From Malikia granosa (lineage in GTDB: Bacteria > Pseudomonadota > Gammaproteobacteria > Burkholderiales > Burkholderiaceae_C): a stretch of DNA of 64,000 nt. The notes beneath the pieces were generated by a model. The model made no database searches and was not told where the DNA came from. It saw nothing but the letters and a program-made list of their open reading frames with translations. Where the stretch lies: positions 62,001 through 126,000 of the forward strand of contig NZ_PVLQ01000064.1 of NCBI RefSeq assembly GCF_002980595.1. Direction: 5' to 3'. Of this stretch, positions 37,854-48,103 are shown one piece after another (positions within the stretch are counted from its first letter, which is position 1; each line of letters opens with the position of its first letter). The position numbers and the translations under genes are program-made.

Positions 37854-38765
37854 ATGAGCATGAACTATCCTGCCCAGGTCCGGCTGGTCGAGGTCGGCCC
37901 GCGCGACGGCCTGCAGAACGAGAAGCAGCCGCTGCCGGCCGCGGTCAAGATCGAGCTGGTGCAGCGGCTGCAGGCGGCCGGCCTGCGCGAGATCGAGGTC
38001 ACGAGCTACGTGAGCCCGAAATGGGTGCCGCAGATGGCCGACAACCACCAGGTCATGGCCGGCATCGAGCGCCGCACCGGCGTGCGCTACTCGGTGCTGA
38101 CGCCCAACCTGAAGGGCTTCGAGGCTGCGCTGGCCGACCGGCCCGACGAGATCGTCGTCTTCGGCGCCGCCAGCGAGGCCTTCAGCCAGAAGAACATCAA
38201 CTGCAGTATCGCCGAGAGCATGGAGCGCTTCGCGCCCGTGGTGCAGGCCGCGCTGGCTGCCGGCATCGCGGTGCGCGGCGCCATGAGCTGCACCGTTGGC
38301 TGTCCCTACGAGGGCGAAATTCCCCCTGAGCGGGTCGAGATGCTGGCCGGCCTGATGAAGGCCATCGGCGTGCAGCGGGTCGACGTCGCCGACACCATCG
38401 GCGTCGGCACGCCACTCAAGGTGCAGCGCGCCATCGAGGCCACTTGCAAGCACTACGAGATCGACCGGGTCAGCGGCCATTTCCACGACACCTACGGCCA
38501 GGCGCTGAGCAACACGCTGGCCGCTCTGCAAATGGGGGTCTGGAACTTCCAGTCATCGGTGGCGGGCCTGGGCGGCTGTCCCTATGCCAAGGGGGCCACC
38601 GGCAACGTCGCGACCGAGGACCTGGTCTACCTGCTGCACGGCATGGGCATAGCCACTGGCATCGACCTCGACGCGCTGGTCGATGCGGGCACCTTCATCA
38701 GCGATGCGCTGGGCCGGCCGACCGGTTCGCGCGTGGCGCGCGCCTTGCTGGCCAGGCGCGGCTGA
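37854..38765 (+). CDS. liuE: Hydroxymethylglutaryl-CoA lyase
   Basis: A 303-residue TIM-barrel enzyme that cleaves HMG-CoA to acetoacetate and acetyl-CoA, the last step of leucine degradation. It has VEVGPRDGLQNEK at the N-terminus, the metal-binding HFHDTYGQAL, and the signature GLGGCPYAKGATGN with catalytic Cys242. It is 18 bp after liuD and is probably translated from the same message. The identification is firm. Confidence 0.96.
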   Translation: MSMNYPAQVRLVEVGPRDGLQNEKQPLPAAVKIELVQRLQAAGLREIEVTSYVSPKWVPQMADNHQVMAGIERRTGVRYSVLTPNLKGFEAALADRPDEIVVFGAASEAFSQKNINCSIAESMERFAPVVQAALAAGIAVRGAMSCTVGCPYEGEIPPERVEMLAGLMKAIGVQRVDVADTIGVGTPLKVQRAIEATCKHYEIDRVSGHFHDTYGQALSNTLAALQMGVWNFQSSVAGLGGCPYAKGATGNVATEDLVYLLHGMGIATGIDLDALVDAGTFISDALGRPTGSRVARALLARRG

Positions 38766-38797
38766 GCCGCCAGCGGCATTGAACCGGGAGTCTCACC

Positions 38798-39565
38798 ATG
38801 GAGCCCAATCCGACCGATCTGGCCACCTTGGCGCGGGAGCTCGAGGGCTGGCTCAAGCTGCGCAGCATTCCGATCGCCATGAAGCTGTTCGAGCAGGCCG
38901 AGGCGATGGAGCAGGTACCGAAGATCCGGCGCCCGCAAGCCGTCCATACCCTGGACCAGGTCGTGGCCCAGGCGGCGCGCCTGGGCTGGACGGTGGGCGT
39001 CACCGCCGCAGACCTGGTCGGCGAGCAATGCCGTGCCGTGGTCGGACTGGGGCCGCAGGATGCCGAATGGCGCTCGGGCCGCGCGATGGCGGGCGTCTGG
39101 TATGCGAGCGTCGAGGACGCCGCCGCGCACCAGGCCGCGATGTCAGTCGTGCCGGCCGGGCGCTACCAGGCGCTGGCGGTCTCGCCGCTGGCCTCGGGCC
39201 GGCTGGTCGAGCCTGACATCGCGCTGTTCTATGCCACGCCCGGTGCCATGATGCACTTCATCAACGGCCTGCAGTGGTCGGGCTACAAGCGCTTCGACTG
39301 GAGCGTGGTCGGCGAGTCGGCCTGCGCCGATTCCTGGGGCCGGGCGCTCGCGACCGGCGAGCCCAGCCTGTCGATTCCCTGTTTCGCCGAGCGGCGCTAT
39401 GGCGGCGTGCTCGACGACGAGATGCTGATGGCGTTGCCACCGGCCCTGATCGCCCAGGCGATTGCCGGCATGCAGGCGCTGGCACGCAACGGCCTGCGCT
39501 ATCCTGTCCCGCAGTACGGCATCCAGCAGGATGCGCGTGCCGGCCTGGGCGTGAGCTACCAATGA
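38798..39565 (+). CDS. DUF169 domain protein
   Basis: A 255-residue protein of the DUF169 type (PF02596), function unknown. Visible family features are LRSIPIAMKLFEQAEAM near the N-terminus, GVTAADLVGEQCRAVVGL and the C-terminal PSLSIPCFAERRYGGVLDDEMLMALP. It has several scattered Cys but no CxxC. Members often sit in acyl-CoA or CoA-thioester gene clusters. Here it closes the liu operon, 32 bp after liuE and with a GGGAG before its ATG, so a supporting role in branched-acyl metabolism is possible but unproven. Confidence 0.8.
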   Translation: MEPNPTDLATLARELEGWLKLRSIPIAMKLFEQAEAMEQVPKIRRPQAVHTLDQVVAQAARLGWTVGVTAADLVGEQCRAVVGLGPQDAEWRSGRAMAGVWYASVEDAAAHQAAMSVVPAGRYQALAVSPLASGRLVEPDIALFYATPGAMMHFINGLQWSGYKRFDWSVVGESACADSWGRALATGEPSLSIPCFAERRYGGVLDDEMLMALPPALIAQAIAGMQALARNGLRYPVPQYGIQQDARAGLGVSYQ

Positions 39566-39587
39566 AAAACCCCCGCTAGCGCGGGGG
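39565..39587 (-). terminator. Intrinsic terminator of adk (reverse strand)
   Basis: Stem CCCCCGC (39570-39576) with GCGGGGG (39581-39587) and a 4-base loop. Five A at 39565-39569 become a U tract on the reverse strand, after the adk stop at 39633. On the forward strand no T run follows, so it serves the liu operon less well. Confidence 0.65.
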
Positions 39588-39632
39588 TCGATCTGTCCGC
39601 GACAGGCATCAGGGCCTGTCAAGTCAAGCGGA

Positions 39633-40310
<678 letters not shown>

Positions 40311-40434
40311 TCAAACGGTTGTCTCGCGGTTCCTCGCCGCCTGCCCCTAGCGGGCAAACGACCAAGGATAGCATGCGGGACTTGTCGTCCAGCTTACTGC
40401 CGGCGGGCCCGGCGGCCCGCCGTGCTGCGGCCGG

Positions 40435-41235
40435 TCAGGCCTGGCGCGCGAAGATCTCGCGCACCCGCTCGAGGTCGGCCTGGGTGTCGACGCCCGGGCC
40501 CGGCGCCTGCGCGCAGACATGGACCGCGATGCGCTCGCCATGCCAGAGCACGCGCAGCTGCTCAAGTGATTCGCATTGCTCGGTCGGTGCCGGCTCCAGC
40601 CCGGGGAAGGCCTTGAGGAAGCCGACCCGGTAGCCGTAGATGCCGACATGGCGCAGCGGCCGCGGCTGCTGCGGCAGCTCCACGATGCCCTCGCTCCAGG
40701 CCTCGGCCATGCCGTCGCGCCACCAGGGAATCGGCGCGCGGCTGAAATACTGCGCCCGGCCGGCGCGGTCGAGCACCACCTTGACCGCGTTCGGATTGGC
40801 GAATTCGGCCGCATGCTCGATCGCGTGCGCGGCCGTGCTCATCACGCAGTCGGGGCGGCGCTGCAGTTCGGCCGCGACCGCCTCGATCAGCGCCGGGTCC
40901 ATCAGCGGCTCGTCGCCCTGCACGTTGACCACGATCGCGTCGTCCGGCAGGCCGAGCAGGGTGCAGGCCTCGGCCAGGCGGTCGCTGCCGCTCGGGTGGT
41001 CGGCGCGCGTCAGCAGGGCATCGACGCCAGCGGCGCGGCAGGCTTGCAGGATCTGCGCGTCGTCGGTTGCGACCACGCAGGAGACGGCGCGGCTCAGCCG
41101 CACCCGCTCGGCCACGCGCACGATCATCGGCTGGCCGCAGATGTCGGCCAGCGGCTTGTTGCGCAGCCGGCTCGAGGCCAGCCGGGCCGGGATCAGCACA
41201 TGGAACTGTGCGCCAGCATCAGCCGGGGTGCTCAT
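40435..41235 (-). CDS. kdsB: KdsB, CMP-KDO synthetase
   Basis: A 266-residue 3-deoxy-manno-octulosonate cytidylyltransferase that activates KDO with CTP for LPS inner-core synthesis. It has the nucleotidyltransferase start [22 protein letters not shown], the metal site [12 protein letters not shown], and [12 protein letters not shown] and [12 protein letters not shown]. Its start overlaps the stop of the Trm112-like gene by ATGA, which couples their translation. Confidence 0.96.
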   Translation of the reverse strand: MSTPADAGAQFHVLIPARLASSRLRNKPLADICGQPMIVRVAERVRLSRAVSCVVATDDAQILQACRAAGVDALLTRADHPSGSDRLAEACTLLGLPDDAIVVNVQGDEPLMDPALIEAVAAELQRRPDCVMSTAAHAIEHAAEFANPNAVKVVLDRAGRAQYFSRAPIPWWRDGMAEAWSEGIVELPQQPRPLRHVGIYGYRVGFLKAFPGLEPAPTEQCESLEQLRVLWHGERIAVHVCAQAPGPGVDTQADLERVREIFARQA

Positions 41236-41441
41236 GCGGCGGGGCTGACGCTGCGGGCCAGGCGCTCGGCTTCCTCGTCGCCGATTTCGCGCGCTTCGTT
41301 CTCGAGCAGGATCGGGATCCCGTCGCGCACCGGATAGGCCAGGCGCGCGCTGCGCGAGGCGAGTTCCTGCGACTCGCGCAGGTAGATCAGGGGGCCCTTG
41401 GTGACCGGGCAGACCAGCAATTCAAGCAGTTTGGCGTCCAT
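41232..41441 (-). CDS. Trm112/YcaR-family small protein
   Basis: A 69-residue protein of the Trm112p-like family (PF03966). It keeps the core [16 protein letters not shown] and the C-terminal [20 protein letters not shown] but has only one Cys, so no zinc site. Its function in bacteria is unknown; eukaryotic Trm112 activates methyltransferases. It lies between lpxK (20-bp overlap) and kdsB (4-bp overlap), the standard place for this gene in proteobacteria. Confidence 0.93.
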   Translation of the reverse strand: MDAKLLELLVCPVTKGPLIYLRESQELASRSARLAYPVRDGIPILLENEAREIGDEEAERLARSVSPAA

Positions 41442-42576
41442 GCGGGAATGATAGTCGTTCCCGCAGCCGGTTCAGCGCGCCGTCGAGCTGATGCCAGAAC
41501 CCGGGCGACGGTTCCTGCTCGAGCGGCACCGCCCAGACCTCTAGCCCGGGCTGCCCCGCCAGCAGCGGAAACAGCTTGACGGCGTCCTTTTCGGTGCAGA
41601 GCCAGCACAGACTGGACGGCGTTGCCGACCGGGCTTCTGATTGGCTGGCGTTGGCGCCGATCCTGGCTTGGCAGTCCTGCAGCGCCGCCAGCATGAGCGC
41701 GCCGTCGGCATGGTCGGGCAGCTCCAGCGTCTGCGCCAGCTCCAGGCCACGCGCGCCCAGCATCTCGAAGAAGCGCTGCGGCTGGGCGATGCCGGCCAGC
41801 GCCGCGACCGGGCCACCATTCGGCAGCGCGAAGTCGGACAGCGGGCGCCGTCGTCCCCGGGCATCGACGGCCTCGGCCGCCAGCTCGCGCTGCGCCAGAT
41901 GGACCTGGCCGCCGGCCTGGGCCGCTGGCAGCGGCGACAGTTCGATGCCGGGCCGTGCGGTGCGCAGCACCAGCATTTCCCCCGCGGGTTCCTGGCCCCA
42001 GGCGCGCGCCGGCCAGGGCTCGCGCAGCAGGCCGGCCGGCAGCAGCCAGCCGTTGCCGCAGCCGCGCTCGTCGAACACCACCACGGTCAGGTCGCGCGCC
42101 AGCGCCCAGTGCTGCATGCCGTCGTCGCAGACCAGGATGTCGAGCCCGGGATGGCGCGCCAGCAGCAGCCGGCCGGCTTCGGCGCGCTGCCGCCCGACCG
42201 CCAGCGGCACGCCGCTCGCGCGCGCGATCAGCAGCGGCTCGTCGCCGACCTCGCGGCTGCTGCTGTCGGGACTGACCTCGAGGCAGCCCTCGCCCTCGCG
42301 GCCATAGCCGCGCGAGATCACGCCCGGGTTCCAGCCCTGTTCGCGCAGGTGGCGCAGCAGCGCGATCACGGTCGGCGTCTTGCCGGCGCCGCCGACCACC
42401 ACGTTGCCGACCACCAGCACCGGCACCGCCAGCCTTTCGCTGCGCTTGAGTCCGGTTTGGTAGGCCAGCCGGCGCAGCCCGAGCAGCGCGCCATAGAGCT
42501 GCGAGACCGGCCAGAGCAGGGCAGCCAGCGGCCCGCGGCGTTGCCAGGCCTGTAGCAGTCGGGACGACAGCGTCAT
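41422..42576 (-). CDS. lpxK: LpxK, tetraacyldisaccharide 4'-kinase
   Basis: A 384-residue inner-membrane-associated kinase that phosphorylates the 4' position of the lipid A disaccharide. It has the P-loop [14 protein letters not shown], preceded by the N-terminal membrane helix, then [15 protein letters not shown] and [13 protein letters not shown], and near the C-terminus TEKDAVKL. It is slightly longer than E. coli LpxK because of a poorly conserved segment around residues 295-320 ([13 protein letters not shown]). The ATG at 42576 is preceded by GGGAGG. Its end overlaps the Trm112-like start by 20 bp. The 143 bp upstream hold a 14-bp palindrome (42622-42635) and no gene. Confidence 0.95.
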   Translation of the reverse strand: MTLSSRLLQAWQRRGPLAALLWPVSQLYGALLGLRRLAYQTGLKRSERLAVPVLVVGNVVVGGAGKTPTVIALLRHLREQGWNPGVISRGYGREGEGCLEVSPDSSSREVGDEPLLIARASGVPLAVGRQRAEAGRLLLARHPGLDILVCDDGMQHWALARDLTVVVFDERGCGNGWLLPAGLLREPWPARAWGQEPAGEMLVLRTARPGIELSPLPAAQAGGQVHLAQRELAAEAVDARGRRRPLSDFALPNGGPVAALAGIAQPQRFFEMLGARGLELAQTLELPDHADGALMLAALQDCQARIGANASQSEARSATPSSLCWLCTEKDAVKLFPLLAGQPGLEVWAVPLEQEPSPGFWHQLDGALNRLRERLSFPHGRQTA

Positions 42577-42719
42577 GGTTGTTGCCTCCCTGCAGCGCGA
42601 CCGGCGGTCTGGGTCGATCGGGCATGGGCCCATGCTGCGGGTGCGTGGCGGAGCAATTGAAGCTTCATGAGAAAGGGCAAAAAGCCAAGGCTGGAAGGCG
42701 GAACGGTGTCTTGCTGGAG

Positions 42720-44504
42720 TCAGGGCAGGAGCTGCAGGCTGGCCATGCGGGCATAGACCCCGCCGGCGGCCATCAGGTCCGCATGGCGGCCCTGTTCGAC
42801 GATGCGCCCCTGGTCGAGCACGACGATGCGGTCGGCCTGCTGCACGGTCGAGAGCCGGTGCGCGATCACCAGCGTCGTGCGCTTGCGCCTGGCCGCATCC
42901 AGTGCGGCTTGCACCATGTGCTCGCTCTCGGCATCTAGCGCGCTGGTCGCCTCGTCGAGCAGCAGCAGCGGCGGGTTTTTCAGCAGGGCGCGCGCGATCG
43001 CGATGCGCTGCCGCTGTCCGCCCGACAGCCGTACGCCGCGTTCGCCCAGGAAGCTGTCGTAGCCCTGGGGCAGGGCCTCGATGAAGTCATGCGCGAACGC
43101 TGCCCGCGCGGCGGCCTTGACCTCGGCATCGCTGGCCTCGGGCCTGCCGTAGCGAATATTGTCCAGCGCCGTGCCCGAGAACAGCACCGCGTCCTGCGGC
43201 ACGATGCCGATGCGCTGGCGCAACTCGTCGAGCGCCAGCCGGTCGATAGGCTGGCCGTCGAGCAGGATCCGGCCCTGGTCGGGGTCGTAGCCGCGCAGCA
43301 GCAGCTGGAACAGCGTGCTTTTTCCCGCTCCGCTGGCGCCGACCAGGGCGATGGTCTCGCCGGGCTCGACCTCGAGCGTGACCTGCTGCAGCGCCGCCTG
43401 GCCGGGGCGCGACGGGTAGTGGAAGGTCAGCGCCTGCAGCGCGACCCGGCTGCCACCGGCGGGCGACTGCGCGGGTAGCGGGTCGGTCGGCGAGCTGATC
43501 GGGGAGCGGGCCGACAGCAGCTCCATCAGCCGCTCGGTGGCGCCGGCCGCGCGCAACAGGTCGCCATAGACCTCGCCCAGCACGGCCACCGCACCAGCCA
43601 GGATCAGCGCGTAGAACACCGTCTGGCCGAGCTCGCCGGCGCTCATGCGGCCCGCCAGCACCGCCTGGCTGCCCTGGTAGAGCGCCCACAGCAGCAGCGC
43701 CGAGCTGGCAATGATCACGAAGGCCACCAGCAGCGCACGCCAGCGCGAACGCCGCACGGCGACCAAGAAGGCCTGCTCGGTCGCTTCCCCGAAGCGGGCC
43801 GCCTCGCGCGCCTGTGCGGTGAAGCTCTGCACCACGACGATGGCGTCGAGCCGCTCGGCCGCCAGCGCGCTGGTGTCGGCGATCCGGTCCTGGCTGGCGC
43901 GCGAGAGCTGGCGCACGCGCCGGCCAAAGCCCGTCGCGGGCAGCACCACCAGCAGGATCAGCAGGCCGACCTGGAGCATCACCTGGGGATGGGTCCAGAC
44001 CAGCATCACCAGCGCCCCGATGCCCATGACCGCGTTGCGCAGTCCCATCGACAGCGAGGAGCCGACCACGGTCTGCACCAGGGTGGTGTCGGTCGTCAGG
44101 CGCGACAGCACCTCGCCGCTCGGCGTGGTCTCGAAGAACTCGGGGCTTTGCTCCAGCACATGGGCGTAGACCGCCTGGCGCAGGTCGGCCGTGACGCGCT
44201 CGCCCAGCCAGCTGACCAGATAGAAGCGCGCGGCCGAGAACAGTCCGAGACCGACCGCGACCAGGAACAGCAGGCCGAAGCGTTCGCCCAGCTGCTGGCT
44301 ACGCGCGCTGCCGCTCGAGGACAGGACCGCGTCGATCAGGCCGCGCAGCGCGACCGGAAACAGCAGCGTCGCCGCTGCCGCCAGCAACAGGAACAGCGCC
44401 GCCAGCAGCATCTGGCCGCGATAGGGCCGCAGGAAGGGTAGCAGGCCGCCAAGGGCGCGTGGCGCGCCAGCCGCAACGCGCGCCGGCAGGGCAGAAGGTT
44501 TCAT
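42720..44504 (-). CDS. ABC exporter, fused permease-ATPase (ABCB/MsbA-like)
   Basis: A 594-residue half-transporter: six hydrophobic segments within residues 20-320, then an ABC ATPase with Walker A VGASGAGKSTLFQLL, signature RLSGGQRQRIAIARALL, Walker B LLLLDEATSALD and His-switch IAHRLS. It exports a hydrophobic substrate as a homodimer. It resembles ABCB-type exporters but is not clearly MsbA, although lipid A genes lie just downstream. The MFS gene ends nine bases before its start, so the two are probably co-transcribed. Confidence 0.9.
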   Translation of the reverse strand: MKPSALPARVAAGAPRALGGLLPFLRPYRGQMLLAALFLLLAAAATLLFPVALRGLIDAVLSSSGSARSQQLGERFGLLFLVAVGLGLFSAARFYLVSWLGERVTADLRQAVYAHVLEQSPEFFETTPSGEVLSRLTTDTTLVQTVVGSSLSMGLRNAVMGIGALVMLVWTHPQVMLQVGLLILLVVLPATGFGRRVRQLSRASQDRIADTSALAAERLDAIVVVQSFTAQAREAARFGEATEQAFLVAVRRSRWRALLVAFVIIASSALLLWALYQGSQAVLAGRMSAGELGQTVFYALILAGAVAVLGEVYGDLLRAAGATERLMELLSARSPISSPTDPLPAQSPAGGSRVALQALTFHYPSRPGQAALQQVTLEVEPGETIALVGASGAGKSTLFQLLLRGYDPDQGRILLDGQPIDRLALDELRQRIGIVPQDAVLFSGTALDNIRYGRPEASDAEVKAAARAAFAHDFIEALPQGYDSFLGERGVRLSGGQRQRIAIARALLKNPPLLLLDEATSALDAESEHMVQAALDAARRKRTTLVIAHRLSTVQQADRIVVLDQGRIVEQGRHADLMAAGGVYARMASLQLLP

Positions 44505-44513
44505 GGCGCGAGT

Positions 44514-45716
44514 CTATGCGCTGCGGCCAGTGCCGTGCTGCCAGCTCAACGCCGCCACCGATCCCGCCAGCAGCTGGGCCAGGATCATGAGCGCCACCAC
44601 GCCGCCCCAGCCCTGGCTTTCGTAGCCCAGGCCCGCGATCCAGGCGGCGAGCGCGCCGCCCGAGTAGTAGCTCATGTTGTAGAGCCCGGTGGCCAGCGAT
44701 CGACCCTGGCTCACATGGCCGGCAATGAAGCTGATGGTGGCTGCCTGGCAGACGAAGATGCCCGAGGAACAGACCGCCAATCCCAGGATGACCGGCGTCA
44801 GCGCCGGCAGCAGTGTCAGCAGCAGCCCGCCACTCGAGACCAGCAGCGCGCCGAGCAGGGTACGCAGGAAGCCCCAGCGCTGGATCAGCCGGCCCGCGAC
44901 CGGAGTCACCAGTACGCCGAGCAGATAGACCGTGAACACATTGGCCAGCCCGGCGGCCGAGAGCCTGAACGGCGCGCCCGCCAGGTGCAGGTTGACATAG
45001 GTGAAGGTACCCACGAGCGAGAACAGCACGCAACAGCCCACCGCGCAGGCCGCCAGCAGGCGCGGGTTGACCAGATGGCTGCGCAAGCTCATCCGCGCAC
45101 TGCGCCAGTCGCGGCTCGGCACGAAGTGGCGCGAACGCGGCAGCCGCCACAGCACCAGCAAGGCCCCGCCCAGGGTCAGCAGCGCCAAGGTCAGGAAGGC
45201 GCCCTGCCAGCCCCACCAGTGCGCGGCGTGGCCGGCAATGAAGCGCCCGGAAAAGCCGCCCATGACGCTGCCGGCGACATAGGTGCTGATCATGCGCGCC
45301 ACGCCGCCCGTCGCCTGGAATTCCTCGGCCAGATACGCCATCAGCACCACCACGATGCCCGGTACGGCCAGCCCCTGCAGGAACCTCAGCGCGATCAGCT
45401 GGTTCAGGCTGCCGGCTAGCGGTATCAGCGCCGTCGGCAACACCAGCGCGAACAGCGAGGCGCAGATCAGGCCCTTGCGGCCCCAGGCGTCCGACAGCAG
45501 GCCCATGAAAGGCGACAGCAGCGCCACCGCCAGGATCGTGGCACCGACCGTCAGGCCAGCCTGCACCGGGGTCGCGTCGAAATCGGCCATCAGCAGCGGC
45601 AGCACCGACTGCATGGCATAGACGTTGATGAAGGCAATGCAGCCGATCAGCCAGACGATGGAGCGCGAGGCGCGCGCAGGCCTTCGCGTTGATGCTGGCG
45701 GTTCTGGTTCAGACAT
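44514..45716 (-). CDS. MFS transporter (YnfM/arabinose-efflux-permease type)
   Basis: A 400-residue 12-helix major facilitator. The motif between helices 2 and 3 is GLLSDAWGRKG (MFS motif A variant), and RFLQGLAVPGIVVVLMAYLAEEF covers helix 4. The N-terminus is a short charged cytoplasmic segment. Substrate unknown; relatives are putative drug or sugar efflux permeases. It is placed between an acyltransferase gene (11 bp) and an ABC exporter gene, all on the reverse strand. Confidence 0.88.
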   Translation of the reverse strand: MSEPEPPASTRRPARASRSIVWLIGCIAFINVYAMQSVLPLLMADFDATPVQAGLTVGATILAVALLSPFMGLLSDAWGRKGLICASLFALVLPTALIPLAGSLNQLIALRFLQGLAVPGIVVVLMAYLAEEFQATGGVARMISTYVAGSVMGGFSGRFIAGHAAHWWGWQGAFLTLALLTLGGALLVLWRLPRSRHFVPSRDWRSARMSLRSHLVNPRLLAACAVGCCVLFSLVGTFTYVNLHLAGAPFRLSAAGLANVFTVYLLGVLVTPVAGRLIQRWGFLRTLLGALLVSSGGLLLTLLPALTPVILGLAVCSSGIFVCQAATISFIAGHVSQGRSLATGLYNMSYYSGGALAAWIAGLGYESQGWGGVVALMILAQLLAGSVAALSWQHGTGRSA

Positions 45717-45727
45717 GGGTCACCGGA

Positions 45728-46963
45728 TCATGCCTTGGGCGCGGTCGAATCGCTCAAGCCCGCATCGACGCGGGCGCTCCAGAGCGAGCGTATCCAGCGG
45801 GTCGTGCGGGAACTTTGTCGCATGGCGGGTTGCTCGATCCACTTGAAGGTCAACAGGCAGAACAGCACCAGCGCCGGCGTCATGGCCAGCACGATCAGCC
45901 AATGTGCTGCGGGCGACAAGGTCCTGGCCGTCGGCATTCCGACGATGAAGGTAAAGACACAGAACAGCAGGACGCCATGCAGCAGATAGAGGCTGTAGGC
46001 CGACTCCCCCAGCGCCCGAGCCAGCCTGTGGGTCATCAACCCGAACAGGCTGTTGCCTCCGGCGATGATGGCAAACAAGAGCGAGAGCAGCAGCAACTGG
46101 GGCTTTCCCTGTGAAGTGGGAAAGAGCTGGACGAGTGCGCACAGGCAGGCGATGGCCATCAGCGTGGAAAGCCTTGACTTCGCCAATTGACGGAACGCTT
46201 CGCTGCGAGCCAGGATCGCTGCGGCAATGCCTCCCAGGAAGGTCAGCGAGACCGGAATCGCTTCGGCGCCCCAGGCAATTGCCGCCATGCCGATGCCCCC
46301 TGCCAGGATGGCGGCCATGGATGGCATCACACCGAATGCCAGTCCCAGCAAGGGCAGCGAGCAATAGAAAAACCATTCGTAGACCAGCGACCAGGTGACG
46401 CCCGAGACGATGATGAAGGTTCCCTTGACGCCGTTGATGTCCAGCATTCCCGGTATGGTGAAGAAGATCCAGCCCGCGATGTTCCTGACCAGGTCGGGCA
46501 GGGGCTCGCGGAGCTCGGCGCGCGACACAATGGCGACGCAGCCGAGCAGCAGCAAGATCAGCAACAGGTAGAGCGGCAGGATCCGCAGTACCCTGGAGAC
46601 AAACAGCTTGAGCCAGTCGATACGGGTTCGTCGACTGTCGATGAGCTTGGAGCAGAACAGGAAGCCCGTGATCATGAAGAACAGCGCGACGCTGCTCTGT
46701 CCCAGGTGGGTGTAGAGGCGGGAGTCGGGCAGCATCCACCGATCCTCTCTGAGGTAGAAGAACCAGCTGGCCGCGTGATGGATGTAGACGAAGAAAGCCA
46801 GATAGCCGCGTAATCCGTCGATCGAGTCGTGGCGTCCTGGCTGGGTGGGCAGCTTGGTGGGCCGCGGCAACAGCGACAGCGTGGCAAAAGCCATCAGCAG
46901 AGCTGCGACCGGGATCAGGGGATGCAGCGGATCCCAGGCGATGGAGGCAAGTGACACGGGCAA
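45728..46963 (-). CDS. Acyltransferase 3 (OafA/YrhL) family membrane protein
   Basis: A 411-residue integral membrane acyltransferase with about ten hydrophobic segments. The family motifs are visible: RHDSIDGLRGYLAFFVYIHH (R/K-x10-H catalytic-type His pair) and SVALFFMITGFLFCSKL (FFxxSGF-like), with SRVLRILPLY following. Members O-acetylate or succinylate surface sugars. The extra hydrophobic segment at the N-terminus (about residues 15-31) is unusual but can be accommodated. It follows a glycosyltransferase gene by 21 bp, which suggests modification of a surface polysaccharide. One sampled 60-base line (46441-46500) is 60% GC, lower than the core lines I counted. Confidence 0.86.
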   Translation of the reverse strand: MPVSLASIAWDPLHPLIPVAALLMAFATLSLLPRPTKLPTQPGRHDSIDGLRGYLAFFVYIHHAASWFFYLREDRWMLPDSRLYTHLGQSSVALFFMITGFLFCSKLIDSRRTRIDWLKLFVSRVLRILPLYLLLILLLLGCVAIVSRAELREPLPDLVRNIAGWIFFTIPGMLDINGVKGTFIIVSGVTWSLVYEWFFYCSLPLLGLAFGVMPSMAAILAGGIGMAAIAWGAEAIPVSLTFLGGIAAAILARSEAFRQLAKSRLSTLMAIACLCALVQLFPTSQGKPQLLLLSLLFAIIAGGNSLFGLMTHRLARALGESAYSLYLLHGVLLFCVFTFIVGMPTARTLSPAAHWLIVLAMTPALVLFCLLTFKWIEQPAMRQSSRTTRWIRSLWSARVDAGLSDSTAPKA

Positions 46964-46984
46964 GGCTGGGTGGGATGGACCGGT

Positions 46985-48103
46985 TCAGACCGACGCTCTG
47001 GGGGCTGGGGCTGGGGCTGGGGCTGGGGCTGGGGCTGGGGCTGGCAGGCCCATGCGCTGGTGCAGGTAGTCCCTGAAGTAGTCCACGACATGCGTTTCGA
47101 GGCAATGCTGTCGGGCAAAACCCTGCGCACGCTGCCCCAGCGCCTGTCTGGCTGCCGGGTCCTGCCAGAGTCGCTCGATGGTCTCGGCCATGGCTATCGG
47201 GTTGGCCGCTGGCACCAGTTCGGCCGTCTCGCCCTGCCTCAGGTAGTCATGCAACCCCGCCGAGTCGGTCGCCACGATCGCGCGCTCCAGATGCATGGCC
47301 AGTACCGCGGTGACATGGCCGCAGGGAACCTGGGAGTGCAGCAGCGGCAGCACCATGATGTCGGCATGGGCGATGATGCCGGTGGCCATCGCGTGCGGAA
47401 TGCTGGTGTGCACGGTCACGTTGGGCGGCAGTTCCAGTCCGCGGATGTTCTCCGGGTGGACGACCAGGTGCAGCGGTATCAGCGGCAAGCGCTTGGCGGC
47501 TTCGAGCAAGGTGGCGTAGTCCCGGCCCTGGCTGCCGACGGCGCAGACATAGGGTCCCGCTATCGGAGGGGGGGGCAGGCTGGCCCGGTCTTGCGGCTTG
47601 ATCGCCCAGTGCCGCATGTCGATCCGGTCCGGGTCGATGTCGAAATACCCGGCGTAGAGGGTCTTTTCCATCGAGGAAAACACCGTGAAACGGTCGACGG
47701 ACCGGTAGGCGCGCTGCATTTCCCTGCGCATGGCATTGCCGGGCAGGATGGTGAAATTGAACGAGTAGACCAGATGCGGGATGTCGCTGCGCCTGCGCAG
47801 CTGTGCCAGCCTGGCGGCATAGTAGGCCGGACGCGGACCATGCGAGATCAGCAGCGGATGGGCCTGACCGGCGGCGTCGGCGATGGCCCGTTGCGCGGTC
47901 AGCAGCCGGCTGGCATATTCCCCGACAAGGGGGAGCTGCCTGAGGCGAGGGTATTGCTGGTTGCTGTGGTGGGACCAGTTCAGGTCCGGCGCGTTGAATC
48001 GATGCTGCAGCCAGCGCCAGTCTGGAGACAGATGGCTGTGATTGACGATGTGAACCGAGGTCATGAAGGCTGGCTTTTGAAGCCCGATTGAAGCATTCGC
48101 CAT
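46985..48103 (-). CDS. Glycosyltransferase, GT-B type, with Ala-Pro repeat tail
   Basis: A 372-residue protein with a GT-B fold: N-terminal domain (VHIVNHSHLSPDW) and a GT4-like C-terminal half with YVCAVGSQGRDYATLLEAAKRLP, HADIMVLPLLHSQVPCGHVTAVLAM, IVATDSAGLHDYLRQGE and the helix ending in GFARQHC. It probably transfers a sugar in surface polysaccharide assembly; donor and acceptor are unknown. The C-terminus is a run of alternating Ala-Pro encoded by a hexanucleotide repeat. The start could be the ATG at 48103 or the later one at 48064 (MTSVHIV); neither has a strong ribosome binding site. Confidence 0.78.
   Translation of the reverse strand: MANASIGLQKPAFMTSVHIVNHSHLSPDWRWLQHRFNAPDLNWSHHSNQQYPRLRQLPLVGEYASRLLTAQRAIADAAGQAHPLLISHGPRPAYYAARLAQLRRRSDIPHLVYSFNFTILPGNAMRREMQRAYRSVDRFTVFSSMEKTLYAGYFDIDPDRIDMRHWAIKPQDRASLPPPPIAGPYVCAVGSQGRDYATLLEAAKRLPLIPLHLVVHPENIRGLELPPNVTVHTSIPHAMATGIIAHADIMVLPLLHSQVPCGHVTAVLAMHLERAIVATDSAGLHDYLRQGETAELVPAANPIAMAETIERLWQDPAARQALGQRAQGFARQHCLETHVVDYFRDYLHQRMGLPAPAPAPAPAPAPAPRASV
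47001..47044 (-). repeat. Hexanucleotide repeat (GGGGCT)7 in the glycosyltransferase gene
   Basis: Seven perfect forward-strand copies of GGGGCT (47001-47042) plus GG. Read on the reverse strand they encode alternating Ala-Pro. A change in copy number would add or remove two residues without a frameshift, so it can vary tail length but not switch the gene off. Confidence 0.9.

Noticed and set aside
35607-38531. Very long open frame on the reverse strand opposite liuC-liuD-liuE
   Set aside because: It mirrors the codon bias of the forward genes (high GC at third positions), has no recognisable motif and no ribosome binding site. The same holds for reverse-strand frames at 286-1728, 5533-8175 and 49758-52244.
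42622-42635. 14-bp palindrome GCATGGGCCCATGC upstream of lpxK
   Set aside because: Perfect but isolated, with no repeat elsewhere noticed and no known operator; not enough to call a site.
47001-47042. Hexanucleotide repeat as an on/off phase-variation switch
   Set aside because: Six-base units cannot shift the frame, so only tail length can vary.
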